A stretch of DNA of 45,603 nucleotides, from contig JAPPND010000051.1 of the NCBI GenBank assembly GCA_028818795.1, positions 1 to 45,603 of the forward strand. The letters are read 5' to 3'. Position numbers and translations under genes: made by a program. Below are positions 16,436 to 25,230 of this stretch, one piece after another. Source of the DNA: Gammaproteobacteria bacterium. GTDB lineage: Bacteria > Pseudomonadota > Gammaproteobacteria > Pseudomonadales > Azotimanducaceae. How positions within the stretch are numbered: position 1 is the first letter of the stretch; each line of letters starts with the position of its first letter. The notes beneath the pieces were generated by a model. That model made no database searches. It saw nothing but the letters and a program-made list of their open reading frames with translations, and was not told the DNA's origin.

Positions 16436-17667
16436 TGGCGTGCCTTGTCGTAGACCGGCAGGAGCCGTTCGAGGTGTTTGCCGGGCGATCGGAGTTCCGC
16501 GAGGCGGTCGTGGCCAGCCGCGCCCTGGTCTCCAGCGAGGGCCTGATCGGTCAGCAAGAGGCGAAGCCTGTCGGCTAGGCCGTCGATGTCACCGCGGTCG
16601 AACAGGAAGCCGGTCCGCCCGTCTTCCACCAATTCCGGCAAGCCCCCGACACGGCTAGCAACGACGGCCCGCCCGTAGGCCGATGCCTCGATCGCGACCA
16701 GCGGCGCGTTCTCCAACCAAAGGCTCGGCAGCACGACAAGCCGGGCTTGCCGGTAGATGCCGACGAGTTCGTCCGGCGAACGCTGACCGAGGAACCGCAC
16801 TTGGCAAAGCCCGTATTCCACGGCTGCGGCCTTGAGATCGTCGACCGCAAGGCCGTCCCCGACAAGCCACAATGACGCTTGCGGCAACTCGCCGGCAAGG
16901 CGCGCAAAGGCGGCCAACAGCGTGGCGACCCCCTTGTGCTCGACTAGGCCGCCGACGTAGAGCGCGACTTGGCCTTCCGGGGCGGGTGCCGTTTCGGCAT
17001 GCGGTAGCAAGCGTAGATTCGGGACATGGGACACGTTCGCATGGCCCATGCGCTCGAGGTTCGTCGCCAGGTTCCGGCTTGGGGCGATGAATGCGTCGAC
17101 GACGCGCCGGTCGAGAAACCGGCGGCCGTAAAGCAGGCACGCCTCGGTGGCCAGTAGTTTCCAGGTCAGGCAGCCGTGACGCAGCGCCGCGAAAACCGAC
17201 CGGCCGGCGCACGAGCGCTCCTGCGCACAATGGGCCGTGGGATAGATGGCGCAGTAGTCGTGCACCGTCTGGACGACCCGATGGCCCCGCATCGCGGCTA
17301 GGATCGTGAACGGGTAGCGGTAGTTGTTGTGCAGGTGGACCACATCGGGTCCGACACGGGTCAGGCAGTCGGCCAGTTCGCGACTGAGCGCCGGGTAGAA
17401 GGTCACACGCCGGAGGATCGAAACCCACCGGTTCGCCGGTCCAGGCCGGAAGACGCGCTTGCCCGGCCTAGGGTGAAACACGGTGCCCGCGAGGGTGGTG
17501 TGTTTCGCGACGTTGGCGCTAGACCTCCTCGCCGAGTCGCCGGCCAATACGAACCAATGAACATCGTGGCCGTCCGTCTCAAGCGCCTGGGTCAGATCGG
17601 CGATGTAGCGTTCGCTGCCACCGACGACCGCGTCCGGGTCGTTGTCGTTGACCATGAGGATCTTCAT
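16432..17667 (-). CDS. Family 4 glycosyltransferase
   Basis: The 411-residue protein is a GT-B fold transferase of the GT4 type. The N-terminal domain has MKILMVNDNDPDAVVGGSERYIADL and DVVHLHNNYRYPF, followed by HDYCAIYPTAHCAQ. The C-terminal nucleotide-sugar domain has ALYVGGLVEHKGVATLLAAFA, VRFLGQRSPDELVGIYRQA and the family signature around ENAPLVAIEASAYGRAVVASRVGGLPELV. It likely acts on the cytoplasmic face of the inner membrane during surface-glycan assembly. It starts 24 bases after the phosphoesterase gene and overlaps the GT2 gene, in one transcription direction. Confidence 0.9.
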   Translation of the reverse strand: MKILMVNDNDPDAVVGGSERYIADLTQALETDGHDVHWFVLAGDSARRSSANVAKHTTLAGTVFHPRPGKRVFRPGPANRWVSILRRVTFYPALSRELADCLTRVGPDVVHLHNNYRYPFTILAAMRGHRVVQTVHDYCAIYPTAHCAQERSCAGRSVFAALRHGCLTWKLLATEACLLYGRRFLDRRVVDAFIAPSRNLATNLERMGHANVSHVPNLRLLPHAETAPAPEGQVALYVGGLVEHKGVATLLAAFARLAGELPQASLWLVGDGLAVDDLKAAAVEYGLCQVRFLGQRSPDELVGIYRQARLVVLPSLWLENAPLVAIEASAYGRAVVASRVGGLPELVEDGRTGFLFDRGDIDGLADRLRLLLTDQALAGDQGAAGHDRLAELRSPGKHLERLLPVYDKARH

Positions 17668-17691
17668 CAGCGGCGCCGGTGGCGGCCCGAT

Positions 17692-18177
17692 TCAGAATTT
17701 CAGGAGGGTGGTCTTGAGAGTACCAAGGTCGACCACGCCCACCGCGTTGTAGCCCTTCATGTGGCCGGCGCATTCGCCTGGATTGAAGACGAGGAGGCCC
17801 TGTTGGTGTTCGCAGCGAGCCATGTGCGTATGACCGTGCAGCGCGAGGTCATGGCCGTCCACGCCTAGCTGGCCCAGGTCTCGCGGATCATGCACCACGA
17901 CGATGCGTCGACTGGCCCAGTCGAGTTCCAGTGGGGGATCGCGAAACACGAAACCGTACCGGGCAGCGCGCGCATCGAGCGACTCCCGTTCGACGTCGTT
18001 GTTGCCGTACACGCCGTAGAGAGGCGCGTCGAGTCCGGCCAGCACATCCAGCGTCTTGGCCTTGGTGATGTCACCCGTATGTACAACGCGGTCGACGCCG
18101 GCGGCATTGAATAGGCGAACGATCTCGCGGACGTTCCCGAGATTGTTGTGGGTGTCGCTGACCACGCCGATCTTCAT
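17692..18177 (-). CDS. YfcE/MJ0936-type metallophosphoesterase
   Basis: The 161-residue protein has the short calcineurin-like metallophosphoesterase fold. Metal-binding motifs in order are VVSDTHNN near residue 5, HTGDI near 33, YGNND near 56 and LHGHTHMAR near 113, then a closing NPGEC where many relatives have NPGS. Such proteins hydrolyse phosphodiester model substrates with manganese; the true substrate is rarely known. It is the first gene of the run leading into GT4 and GT2, but a link to glycan synthesis is only positional. The start is ATG at 18177. Confidence 0.88.
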   Translation of the reverse strand: MKIGVVSDTHNNLGNVREIVRLFNAAGVDRVVHTGDITKAKTLDVLAGLDAPLYGVYGNNDVERESLDARAARYGFVFRDPPLELDWASRRIVVVHDPRDLGQLGVDGHDLALHGHTHMARCEHQQGLLVFNPGECAGHMKGYNAVGVVDLGTLKTTLLKF

Positions 18178-18274
18178 GGCGGCATCATGAACCCGATCGG
18201 CTACCGCACGTCAAGGTGCGCGAAAGGTGGCCAGCGATTTGGCCTTGTCGGCGCGGGACAGGGCCGGTCTTGGA

Positions 18275-18334
18275 CACGGGACGGGACAAGCCCGTCCCCT
18301 ACGCCACGGGACGGGACGAACCCGTCCCCTACGC
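18275..18334 (+). repeat. GTAG-hairpin repeat, two tandem 30-bp copies
   Basis: Two 30-base units lie head to tail (18275-18304 and 18305-18334). Each has stem GGGACGGG and complementary stem CCCGTCCC around a five-base loop, ACAAG in the first and ACGAA in the second. Each ends in CCTACGC. The CTA at 18329-18331 in the second unit is the complement of the thiolase TAG stop, so the repeat supplies the end of that gene. The only difference between the units is in the loop. Confidence 0.9.
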
Positions 18335-19474
18335 CGCCTTCTCGAGAATGTGGATCCCGCAAGCGCTGCCGAGGCCGATCACGTGGGTCATCCCGATCCG
18401 TGCCCCGTCAACCTGTCGCTGGCCTGCCGCTCCGCGCAGGTGGGTGGACACCTCGTAGATGTTGGCAATGCCCGTCGCGCCCAGCGGGTGGCCCTTGGAC
18501 AGCAATCCGCCGGAGACGTTGACGGGAATGCGTCCGCCGAGCGCCACCTCGCCGTCGTCGATCAACCGACCGGCTTCGCCGTCCTCGCAAAGGCCGAGGT
18601 TCTCGTAGTGCAGGATCTCGGCGGTAGCGAAGCAGTCGTGCAGTTCGATCAGGTCGATGTCATCTGGACCGAGGCCCGCCATCTCGTAGGCCGCCGCAGC
18701 CGCCTTGCGGGTGCAGGTGTTGACGTCGGGCATGACCAGGTCGCGCTCCTGCCAGGGATCGGAGGTGAGGACGGATGCACGGACCTTGATGGCGCGGTCC
18801 ATCAGCCCCAGTTCGCGAGCCTTCTTCGCGGACGCGATCACCGCGGCCGCGGAGCCGTCGACGTTCACCGAGCACATCAGCTTGGTGTTGGGGTAGGAGA
18901 TCATTTCGGAATTCATCACCGTCTCGAGCGGCGTCTCGATCTGGTACATGGCCTTCGGGTTCATCGTCGAGTGGTGATGGTTCTTCACCGACACCTTGGC
19001 GAACTGCTCGAAGGTCGTGCCGTACTGACGGGTGTGCTCCATGCCGGCTTCGGCGAAAACCGAGGGCATGGTGCCGGATCCGAGGAGACCTTCCTTCGAG
19101 ATTCCGCGGCTGCCGCCGCCGCCACCCAAGAGTCCTCGGCCCATCTGTTCGACGCCGACGGCCAGCACGACGTCGTAAAGGTCCGCCTTGACCGACGCCC
19201 AGGCTTCCCGGAACGCCGTGGCGCCGGTCGCGCAGGCATTGGCCACGTTGACGACGGGAATGCCGGTCTGACCGATCTCCTGCAGGATGCGCTGCCCGAC
19301 CATGCCGCTGGCCTGGCCGAGATTGCCGCAGTACAACGCCTGCATGTCCTGGATGGTCAGTCCGCAGTCGTCGAGCGCCATGAGCGCCGCCTCCGAACCG
19401 AGTTGAGGGACGGATTTCTCCGGAAACCGTCCGAACTTGATCATGTCCACACCGACTACGTATGCATCTGCCAT
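18329..19474 (-). CDS. Thiolase-family acetyl-CoA acyltransferase (SCP-x type)
   Basis: The 381-residue protein is a thiolase fold of the SCP-x/nonspecific lipid-transfer type. Seen are ADAYVVGVDMIKFGRFPEKS at the start, the nucleophile Cys in VVNVANACATGATAF, ELHDCFATAEILHYENLGL and VNVSGGLLSKGHPLGATGIAN, with a closing GLGSACGIHILEKA. Such enzymes cleave or form beta-ketoacyl-CoA; many partner with a DUF35 protein, and some act on sterol side chains. The ATG at 19474 has AGGAGC upstream; the open frame runs further up without similarity. The DUF35 partner lies 19 bases upstream, so the two are probably an operon and a complex. The stop codon lies in a hairpin repeat. Confidence 0.9.
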   Translation of the reverse strand: MADAYVVGVDMIKFGRFPEKSVPQLGSEAALMALDDCGLTIQDMQALYCGNLGQASGMVGQRILQEIGQTGIPVVNVANACATGATAFREAWASVKADLYDVVLAVGVEQMGRGLLGGGGGSRGISKEGLLGSGTMPSVFAEAGMEHTRQYGTTFEQFAKVSVKNHHHSTMNPKAMYQIETPLETVMNSEMISYPNTKLMCSVNVDGSAAAVIASAKKARELGLMDRAIKVRASVLTSDPWQERDLVMPDVNTCTRKAAAAAYEMAGLGPDDIDLIELHDCFATAEILHYENLGLCEDGEAGRLIDDGEVALGGRIPVNVSGGLLSKGHPLGATGIANIYEVSTHLRGAAGQRQVDGARIGMTHVIGLGSACGIHILEKAA

Positions 19475-19493
19475 GTTGGGTGCTCCTAGGGGC

Positions 19494-19916
19494 TTAAATT
19501 TTGGTCCGTGGTTTGAAGAAGTAGGAGAGATAGGAGTTTCCTTCGGCATCCTTCCGGCCCAGGGCGTCGTCGTAGACAACATCCACGGGCATGCCGAAGT
19601 CGATTTTCGACGGATCCGGCTCGACGTCGATCAGGTTGCCCTTGACGGTCCCGCCGCCTTCGAGGTCGACGATCGCGGAAACGTACGGCACATCGATGCC
19701 GGGGAACGACCGGTGCACGATGCAGTAGGAGTACAACTCACCCCGGTTCGCCAACCGAATGGTCTGCATCTTGCCCCGTGCGCCGCACTTCGAACAGTTG
19801 TCCCGTGTACCGAGGAACGTCGCTCCGCACGAGCCGCAACGGCATCCTTCGAGGTACGGGTCGCCGTCGTCGGGAATCTTCAAGTGCGACACCGCTGGCA
19901 ATGGTCTGTCAGCCAT
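19494..19916 (-). CDS. DUF35 OB-fold zinc-ribbon acyl-CoA-associated protein
   Basis: The 140-residue protein has the rubredoxin-like zinc ribbon of DUF35 proteins, with CRCGSCGATFLGTRDNCSKCG giving paired Cys, and an OB fold with GELYSYCIVHRSFPGIDVPY and KGNLIDVEPD. Proteins of this family bind acyl-CoA and act with a neighbouring thiolase. The ATG at 19916 follows GGGAGGG at a good distance and starts right before the ribbon. It is the first gene of a two-gene operon with the thiolase. Confidence 0.92.
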   Translation of the reverse strand: MADRPLPAVSHLKIPDDGDPYLEGCRCGSCGATFLGTRDNCSKCGARGKMQTIRLANRGELYSYCIVHRSFPGIDVPYVSAIVDLEGGGTVKGNLIDVEPDPSKIDFGMPVDVVYDDALGRKDAEGNSYLSYFFKPRTKI

Positions 19917-20008
19917 CGACCCTCCCAAATCCTTGAGCGGTTGAGAATGTCGGTTTGCGGGCGGCGGGTCAATGGGTTGCCAGCGCCGAAAAATCCGAAC
20001 GAATGGGC

Positions 20009-20051
20009 GATTTCCTACAGGCACTCCGGAGATTTCCTACAGACACCCCGA
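20009..20051. repeat. 22-bp tandem direct repeat upstream of the coiled-coil gene
   Basis: Two adjacent units, 20009-20030 and 20031-20051, share GATTTCCTACAG followed by a CAC-CCGGA-like end, with a few differences. They lie in the 181-base gap between the divergent DUF35 gene and the coiled-coil gene at 20098. A direct repeat of one helical turn pair in a divergent promoter region could be a regulator site, but no known regulator is recognised. Confidence 0.55.
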
Positions 20052-20097
20052 AATTGGTCGTGCATGGTGGTAGTTTAGGCAGTACGGACCGAACGAC

Positions 20098-20688
20098 ATG
20101 AAGGCCACGGTGATCGACACCCTGAGGTATGCCAATCGGCTCAAGAACGTCGGCATCGAGCCGGGGCAGGCTGAAGCGATGTCCCGGGCCCTCAACGACG
20201 AACTCACCGAAGGGCTCGCCACGAAGACCGACCTCGACAACGCGGTCTCGGAGCTCGGCGGGAAGATCGATGCGTTGGACGCCAAGTTCGAGGTTAGGTT
20301 CGCGGAGGTGGATGCCAGGTTCGCGGAGATGGAGGGCAAGTTCGACGTCCGGTTCGCGGAGATGGAGGGCAAGTTCGCGGAGATGGAGGGCAAGTTCGTG
20401 GGGATGGAGGGCAAGTTCGCGGGGATGGACGGCAAGTTCGAGGCCGTCGACGCAAAGATCGACGGGCTCCGCAGCCAGAACCGCTACGTCTTCCTTGTGC
20501 TCGCGCTGATCGCCGGACTGGGCCTTTACAACGCCACGGCCCCGCATTTTCTAGGCAAGATCGGGCAGCCGGTGGCGGAGTCGAGCCGCACGATGCCTGC
20601 CGCCGAGGTGCCCGCCGTAACGGATGCCGTCAATACCTCGTCGTTCGTCAGTTCCGGGGCACTTCCACCCCTAGCCGTTGGTGCATGA
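20098..20688 (+). CDS. Membrane-anchored coiled-coil protein, DUF1640-like
   Basis: The 196-residue protein begins with a segment like the DUF1640/CCDC90 family (IDTLRYANRLKNVGIEPGQAEAMSRAL, GLATKTDLDNAV). A coiled coil of seven-residue units of the type KFAEMEG follows, then one hydrophobic segment near residues 125-145 (YVFLVLALIAGLGLY) and a Ser/Ala/Pro-rich tail. DUF1640 relatives are membrane-bound coiled-coil proteins; the bacterial role is unknown. The coiled coil is made of 21-base tandem repeats. The last 41 bases overlap the opposite-strand reductase gene, so the tail may be longer than in relatives. No strong ribosome-binding site is seen before the ATG. Confidence 0.7.
   Translation: MKATVIDTLRYANRLKNVGIEPGQAEAMSRALNDELTEGLATKTDLDNAVSELGGKIDALDAKFEVRFAEVDARFAEMEGKFDVRFAEMEGKFAEMEGKFVGMEGKFAGMDGKFEAVDAKIDGLRSQNRYVFLVLALIAGLGLYNATAPHFLGKIGQPVAESSRTMPAAEVPAVTDAVNTSSFVSSGALPPLAVGA
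20320..20436 (+). repeat. 21-bp tandem repeats coding heptads
   Basis: Units of 21 bases, close to TTCGCGGAGATGGAGGGCAA plus one G, occur at 20320-20340 and then four times without a gap at 20353-20436. Each encodes one heptad (FAEMEGK or a variant). As in the large glycosyltransferase gene, the unit length keeps frame and coiled-coil register. Confidence 0.85.
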
Positions 20689-21682
20689 TCGGGCTGGTCG
20701 TCGTGTACTGCAGGTGGACCTTCTCGTTGGGGTTCAACCGGGCCTTGATGGCGAACGCGGCCAGCGCCGCTTCGTGGAATCCCGACAGGATGAGCTTCTT
20801 CTTGCCCGGGTAGTTGGCGATGTCGCCGATGGCGTACACCCCGGGGACATTGGTCTCGAAGCGCTCGGTGTCCGTATTGATCTGGTTCTTGTTGAGATCG
20901 AGCCCCCACTCGGCGATGGGGCCGAGCTTGGGCGACAGCCCGAAGAACACCAGGGCGTGGTCGATGTCGACCTTGGTGACGGATTCGTCGGTGTGGCGGA
21001 TGTGAACGCGTTCCAGAGTGCCGTTCTCGGCCTCGAAGTCGACGCAATTGCCGATCATGAACTTGACCTTCCCGGCCGACTCCAGTTCGCGCATCTTGGC
21101 CACGGTGGCCGGTGCCGCACGGAAACGATCGCTGCGGTGGACGAGGGTCAACGACTTGGCGTGGGGGGCTAGTTCCACGGTCCAGTCGAACGCCGAGTCG
21201 CCGCCACCGAGCACGAGCAGGTCCTTGCCGTGGTGCGCTGACGGGTCGCGGACCCGGTAGAACACCTGGCTGTCGAGGTACGAGTCGATGCCGGCGACCC
21301 GTAGTGGCATCGGCTGGAAGGAACCGACGCCGCCGGCGACCACCACGGCGCGCGTCTCGATCTCCTCGCCGCGGCTGGTCGCGATGCGAAAGCGCTCATC
21401 GTCGAGTACTTCGAGCTCGGTGACCTGGCTTTCGAGGTGGAACACCGCGTCGAAGGGCTTGATCTGTTCCATCAACCGGTCGACGAGTTCCTGGGCGTTG
21501 CACACCGGGATCGCCGGGATGTCGAAGATCGGCTTGTCGGGATAGAGCTCCGCGCACTGGCCGCCGGGTTCCGGCAGGGCGTCGACAATATGCGCCTTGA
21601 TACCGAGCAGGCCGAGTTCGAAGATCTGGAAGATGCCGCAGGGGCCCGCGCCGACAATGACGACATCTGTTTGCAGGGTCAA
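20648..21682 (-). CDS. Ferredoxin-NADP reductase, thioredoxin-reductase-like (YumC type)
   Basis: The 344-residue protein is an FAD/NAD(P) flavoprotein of the thioredoxin-reductase fold. It has the FAD motif DVVIVGAGPCGIFQIFELG, PGGQCAELYPDKPIFDIPAIP, the NADPH motif LLVLGGGDSAFDWTVEL, and the C-terminal GVYAIGDIANYPGKKKLILSGFHEAALAA. The redox-active CxxC of thioredoxin reductases is absent, which marks the ferredoxin/flavodoxin-NADP reductase branch. The start is TTG at 21682 with AAGGAG upstream at good spacing. It lies 30 bases after the cysNC remnant on the same strand, so it may be the last gene of that transcript and could feed electrons to reductive sulfur or other metabolism. Confidence 0.88.
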   Translation of the reverse strand: MTLQTDVVIVGAGPCGIFQIFELGLLGIKAHIVDALPEPGGQCAELYPDKPIFDIPAIPVCNAQELVDRLMEQIKPFDAVFHLESQVTELEVLDDERFRIATSRGEEIETRAVVVAGGVGSFQPMPLRVAGIDSYLDSQVFYRVRDPSAHHGKDLLVLGGGDSAFDWTVELAPHAKSLTLVHRSDRFRAAPATVAKMRELESAGKVKFMIGNCVDFEAENGTLERVHIRHTDESVTKVDIDHALVFFGLSPKLGPIAEWGLDLNKNQINTDTERFETNVPGVYAIGDIANYPGKKKLILSGFHEAALAAFAIKARLNPNEKVHLQYTTTSPIMHQRLGVEVPRN

Positions 21683-21712
21683 AAACGATCTCCTTGGTTT
21701 GGTCGTGCGGAC

Positions 21713-23130
21713 TTACGGGATATGGCGCTTGCGGCGCAATAGCGCGATGATCTCGTCGGCGCAGGCGTCGACGTTCAATGAATCCGTTGCCAAGACCAAG
21801 TCCGGCGATTCGGGTTCCTCGAAGTCCGCGTTGATGCCGGGCACGTTCGCCTCCCCCTCTTCGGCGGCATCGTAGAGCCCGTATTCGTCGCGTTCCTTCA
21901 ACACATCGAGGGGCGCGGTCAGGTAGACCTCGAGGAAGCGGTCCCCGCCGATGGCTTCCCGGGCACGCTCCCGAACGGCTTCCTCGGGCGCCACGAACGC
22001 GGTCAGGCAGATCAATCCGGCATCGTTCATCAACCGGGCCGTCTCCGCCGCCCGCCTCACGTTCTCGGAACGTGCCGCGGCGGAGAACCCGAGGTCCCGG
22101 CTCATGCCGAGGCGGAAGCTCTGGCCGTCGAGGACGGTTGCCAGGTGGCCGGCGTCGAACAGCTTCCGTTCGACCGCATGGGCGACGACGGTCTTGCCCG
22201 ACTTCGCGAGTCCCGTCAGGAGCACGGTTGCCGGGCGTTGGCCGAGCCGGGTCTCGCGCTCCCGTAGCTCCACTCGGCTTACCGGGGCATGCAGTTCGCC
22301 GTGCGGGGTCTCGTCCCAGGCTGCCCCGTGTACCGACCCGCCGGGCGGCAGCACCATGCCGGCCCCGACGGTGGCGTTGGTGATCCGATCGATGAGGATG
22401 AGACTCCCGAGACTGCGGTTGGTGCCGTAGGCCTCGAACACCACGGGTTCGGTGAGCACGAGCTCGCCACGGCCGATCTCGTTCAGCCTGAGCGTCGAGG
22501 CCGGTTCGTGTCTCAAGGTGTCCACATCGACCCGGAAGCGTACCGTCTGGACCCGCCCAGTCACGCGCCGGGTGCCCTGCTTGACGATGTAGGTCTTGCC
22601 CGGCACCAGGTCATCCTCGGCCATCCACACGAGGTCGGCATCGAACCGCTCCGCAGTATGGGGCAACTCCCGCGGGGCCGCGATCACCTCGCCCCGGCTG
22701 ACGTCCAGTTCGTCGGCGAGTGTCAGGGTTACCGCCATCGGCGCGAAGGCTTCGTCGAGGTCGCCGTCCATGGTGACGATGCGCGCCACGGTCGTCGACT
22801 TGCCCGAGGGAAGCACGGCGACCGGGTCGCCGGGACGAACGGTGCCGCCGATGATCGTGCCGCTGTAGCCCCGGAATGCGGCGTCGGGCCGGTTGACGAA
22901 CTGCACGGGGAGGCGAAACCGCTCGGCGCCATTGTCGACGGCGACCTGAATGGTCTCGAGGAGATGCATCAACGTCGCCCCGCGGTACCAAGGCATGCTG
23001 GCCGACGGGTGGACGACGTTGTCCCCGTGCAAGGCCGAGATGGGGATGAACTGCAACTCGTCCGCGGCGAGCCGGGAGGCGAAGTCGAGGAAGTCGTTGC
23101 GGATCTCGTCGAATCGCCGGCTCCGTCCAT
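21713..23130 (-). pseudogene. cysN: cysNC remnant: sulfate adenylyltransferase subunit 1 lacking its GTPase domain, fused to APS kinase
   Basis: The frame encodes the last part of the CysN GTPase domain ([41 protein letters not shown]), both beta-barrel domains and a complete C-terminal APS kinase domain (LLTGLAKSGKT, DGQSFRLGMSRDLGF, RSENVRRAAETA). The first roughly 180 residues are missing: no GSVDDGKST loop, no DTPGH and no NKMD. An ATG at 23130 overlaps the cysD stop as expected for cysN, but only about ten bases later the sequence jumps out of frame to FDEIRND. This is a deletion junction. Without the GTPase domain the subunit cannot drive ATP sulfurylase; the kinase domain could still be active if translated from an internal start. 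Confidence 0.88.
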
Positions 23131-24036
23131 CAGAAGTAGCCTTCGCGCTTCTTCTGCTCCATCGACCCGGCCACGTCGTGGTCGATGAGCCGTCCCTGCC
23201 GCTCCGAGTGGGTGGCAAGCAGCATCTCCTGGATGATCTCGGGACTTCGCGGCGGTCGACTCGATGGCGCCCGAGAGCGGGTAGCAACCCAGGGTGCGGA
23301 ACCGTACGGAGCGCATTGCGGGTTCTTCGCCTTCCGCTAGCGGCATCCGGTCGTCGTCCACCATGATCAGCATGCCGTTGCGTTCGACGATGGGACGCGT
23401 CGCCGCGAAATAGAGGGGCACGATCTCGATGCCCTCCTGGTAGATGTACTGCCAGACGTCGAGTTCGGTCCAGTTCGAGAGCGGAAAGACACGGACTTCC
23501 TCGCCCGGATTGATAGCGCCGTTGTAGAGATTCCACAGCTCCGGGCGCTGGTTCTTGGGGTCCCAGCGGTGGTTCGTGTCGCGCAGCGAATACACCCGTT
23601 CCTTTGCCCGCGACTTCTCCTCGTCTCTGCGGGCACCGCCGAAACAAGCGTCGAAACCGTGTTGGTCCACGGCATCGCGAAGCGCCTGGGTCTTCATGAT
23701 GTCGGTGTACTTCTTGCTGCCGTAGGTGAACGGCGTCACTCCGGCAGAAACGCCCGCCTCGTTCGTGTGGACGATCAAGTCCAGGTTCTGTTCCTGGGCG
23801 ACCCGGTCGCGGAAGGCGATCATGTCCCGGAATTTCTAGGTGGTGTCGATATGCAGCATCGGGAATGGCAGCTTGCCCGGGTAGAAGGCCTTGCGCGCCA
23901 AATGCAGCAGCACCGACGAGTCCTTGCCGATGGAGTAGAGCAGCACGGGACGCTCGAACTCGGCCGCCACCTCACGGAAGATGTGGATGCTCTCGGCCTC
24001 GAGCTGCTTCAAGTGGCTTAGGCGTTGGCGCGGCAC
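23130..24036 (-). pseudogene. cysD: cysD, sulfate adenylyltransferase subunit 2, with amber codon and frameshift
   Basis: The coding sequence starts at GTG 24036 and reads [20 protein letters not shown], the PP-loop [16 protein letters not shown], then LHIDTT. There an in-frame TAG at 23836-23838 replaces the Trp codon of the usual DTTWKFRDM. The same frame then continues correctly ([42 protein letters not shown]) to [10 protein letters not shown] near 23245. A shift of frame there restores the normal ending [17 protein letters not shown] to KKREGYF and a TGA at 23130. Two independent lesions make a functional ATP sulfurylase subunit unlikely, unless they are assembly errors or TAG is read through. 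Confidence 0.9.
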
Positions 24037-24115
24037 GGCAACCGGTATGCGGTTCTACGATCTGCGTATTGTAGTTCTTTGGCGTGGCGCGTCTTAGACG
24101 ATGGAGTTATATGTC

Positions 24116-24131
24116 TGTGATCGAGGTCACA
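24116..24131. promoter_or_regulatory. Perfect CRP-type palindrome upstream of cysD
   Basis: TGTGATCGAGGTCACA is an exact match to the CRP/Vfr consensus of TGTGA, six bases, TCACA. It ends 80 bases before the cysD start codon and overlaps the last codon of the opposite end of the preceding same-strand pseudogene. The distance suits a class I activator site for the cysD-cysNC transcript. Function is inferred from the match only. Confidence 0.55.
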
Positions 24132-24611
24132 GCGAATCAACCCTTCCCTTGGCGAGTACCGCTTCGATCCCGACCATCACCTCGTAGCGGTCACACGCTC
24201 CCTCGGCGATTCCCTCCATGACTTGCGGCAGATCGGTGGCAATGCCTTCCCAATCAATCGCCACCGAACTCCGGTTCTTGATTTCGGATTGAACGAGCGC
24301 TTGGACACGGCTGGATCCGTCGGCAGTGAGGCGGCCGAGAAGTGCGTCGGTTGCCGCGTCAAGCGCGGCCTCCTCGGCGTGGCTGGCTTCATTCATCAAA
24401 CGGGCCCGACCGTGAACGTCACTCGCGGGCAACGCGCACATCTCTTGGATAATCGGCTCGACGACCTGCCGTCCGTTAGCGCCTCGGGGTGCTTCTCGGC
24501 GATGTGCGGGGTTTTCGCGCCGAGCGTGGCACCGGTCGATGGTTCGGCCGCGTAGATATGTGTCGCCAACAGCAGGGCAACGAACAGTGGTATCGCGATG
24601 ATCTTGGTCAT
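24127..24611 (-). pseudogene. Small secreted protein of unknown function, frameshifted
   Basis: An ATG at 24611 follows AGGGG and begins a signal peptide, MTKIIAIPLFVALLLATHIYA, with a cleavage site after AYAAE-like residues. The frame runs to EKHPEAL near 24475 and then is lost. The frame one base away continues at once with NGRQVVEPIIQEMCALPASD and runs to SL and a TGA at 24127-24129. A single missing base therefore explains the break, and the restored protein is about 160 residues, largely alpha-helical and acidic. I do not recognise a family. It is on the same strand as cysD and upstream of it. Confidence 0.6.
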
Positions 24612-25230
24612 TCGGAATCCCCTGGTCCTCATGGCCACCTGAACGGAGTGCAGCATAGCCGAACATCGGCCCATTCGAATTCGGGCCCATGGCCGATGCG
24701 CGGAGGACCGGCGAGCACCGCCTGATCGAACATCGCCCAATTCAATCGGCGCCGAGTTGCTTCTTCGACCCTTCGCCCACCGCGCTCCTGTTTAATCTGG
24801 GGACCGGCGCGCCGCGGACCAAGCGTGGAAGACGCGTTGGCTAACATCGGCACGATTTCGATGCCCTCTTGGCATCGATGGTCACGACTGGATCGGTGAT
24901 CGCGAATCCGGGTTCCAGTCCAACGCGACGTGCTTGTAGACCTTCCCAGCGGGCGGCGGACAGTCGCCAGACCTCCTTCCAGGTGACGTCGATGTTGCCG
25001 AACATGCCGCCGTCATGGTGGCGGCCAGGCAGCTCAGGTTGCGGGTGCCCGTTGAGCCGAAGACGAAATCGTTGGCGGCGGATGTGGGTAGACCGCGCGA
25101 CGGTATTTTTTGGAAGGCACGGACTAGTACGGAGCTTGTTCAGCCCTTTGCCCGGATCGGGCGAGTCGCCTCGGGGCTGCCGACCGGCGAGGCCGGGCGG
25201 CAGCCGTAAAGGACAAACTTGATGGGTGCG
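24612..25230. other. Intergenic stretch with no supportable gene
   Basis: No open frame here has convincing coding character. On the minus strand about 24860-25000 reads GGMFGNIDVTWKEVWRLSAA and so on, ending at a stop, which could be a remnant of a lost gene, but I cannot name a family. Plus-strand frames are Arg/Ser/Pro-rich shadows. The stretch separates the frameshifted secreted protein from the acidic lipoprotein gene and fits a decayed region. Confidence 0.4.

Noticed and set aside
23137-23647. N-terminal extension of the cysNC frame through cysD
   Set aside because: This stretch is the shadow of the cysD reading frame and has no similarity to the CysN GTPase domain; the open frame there is accidental.
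24869-25222. 117-residue plus-strand frame
   Set aside because: It is Ser/Arg/Pro/Trp-rich with no motif and lies in a stretch that looks decayed on both strands.
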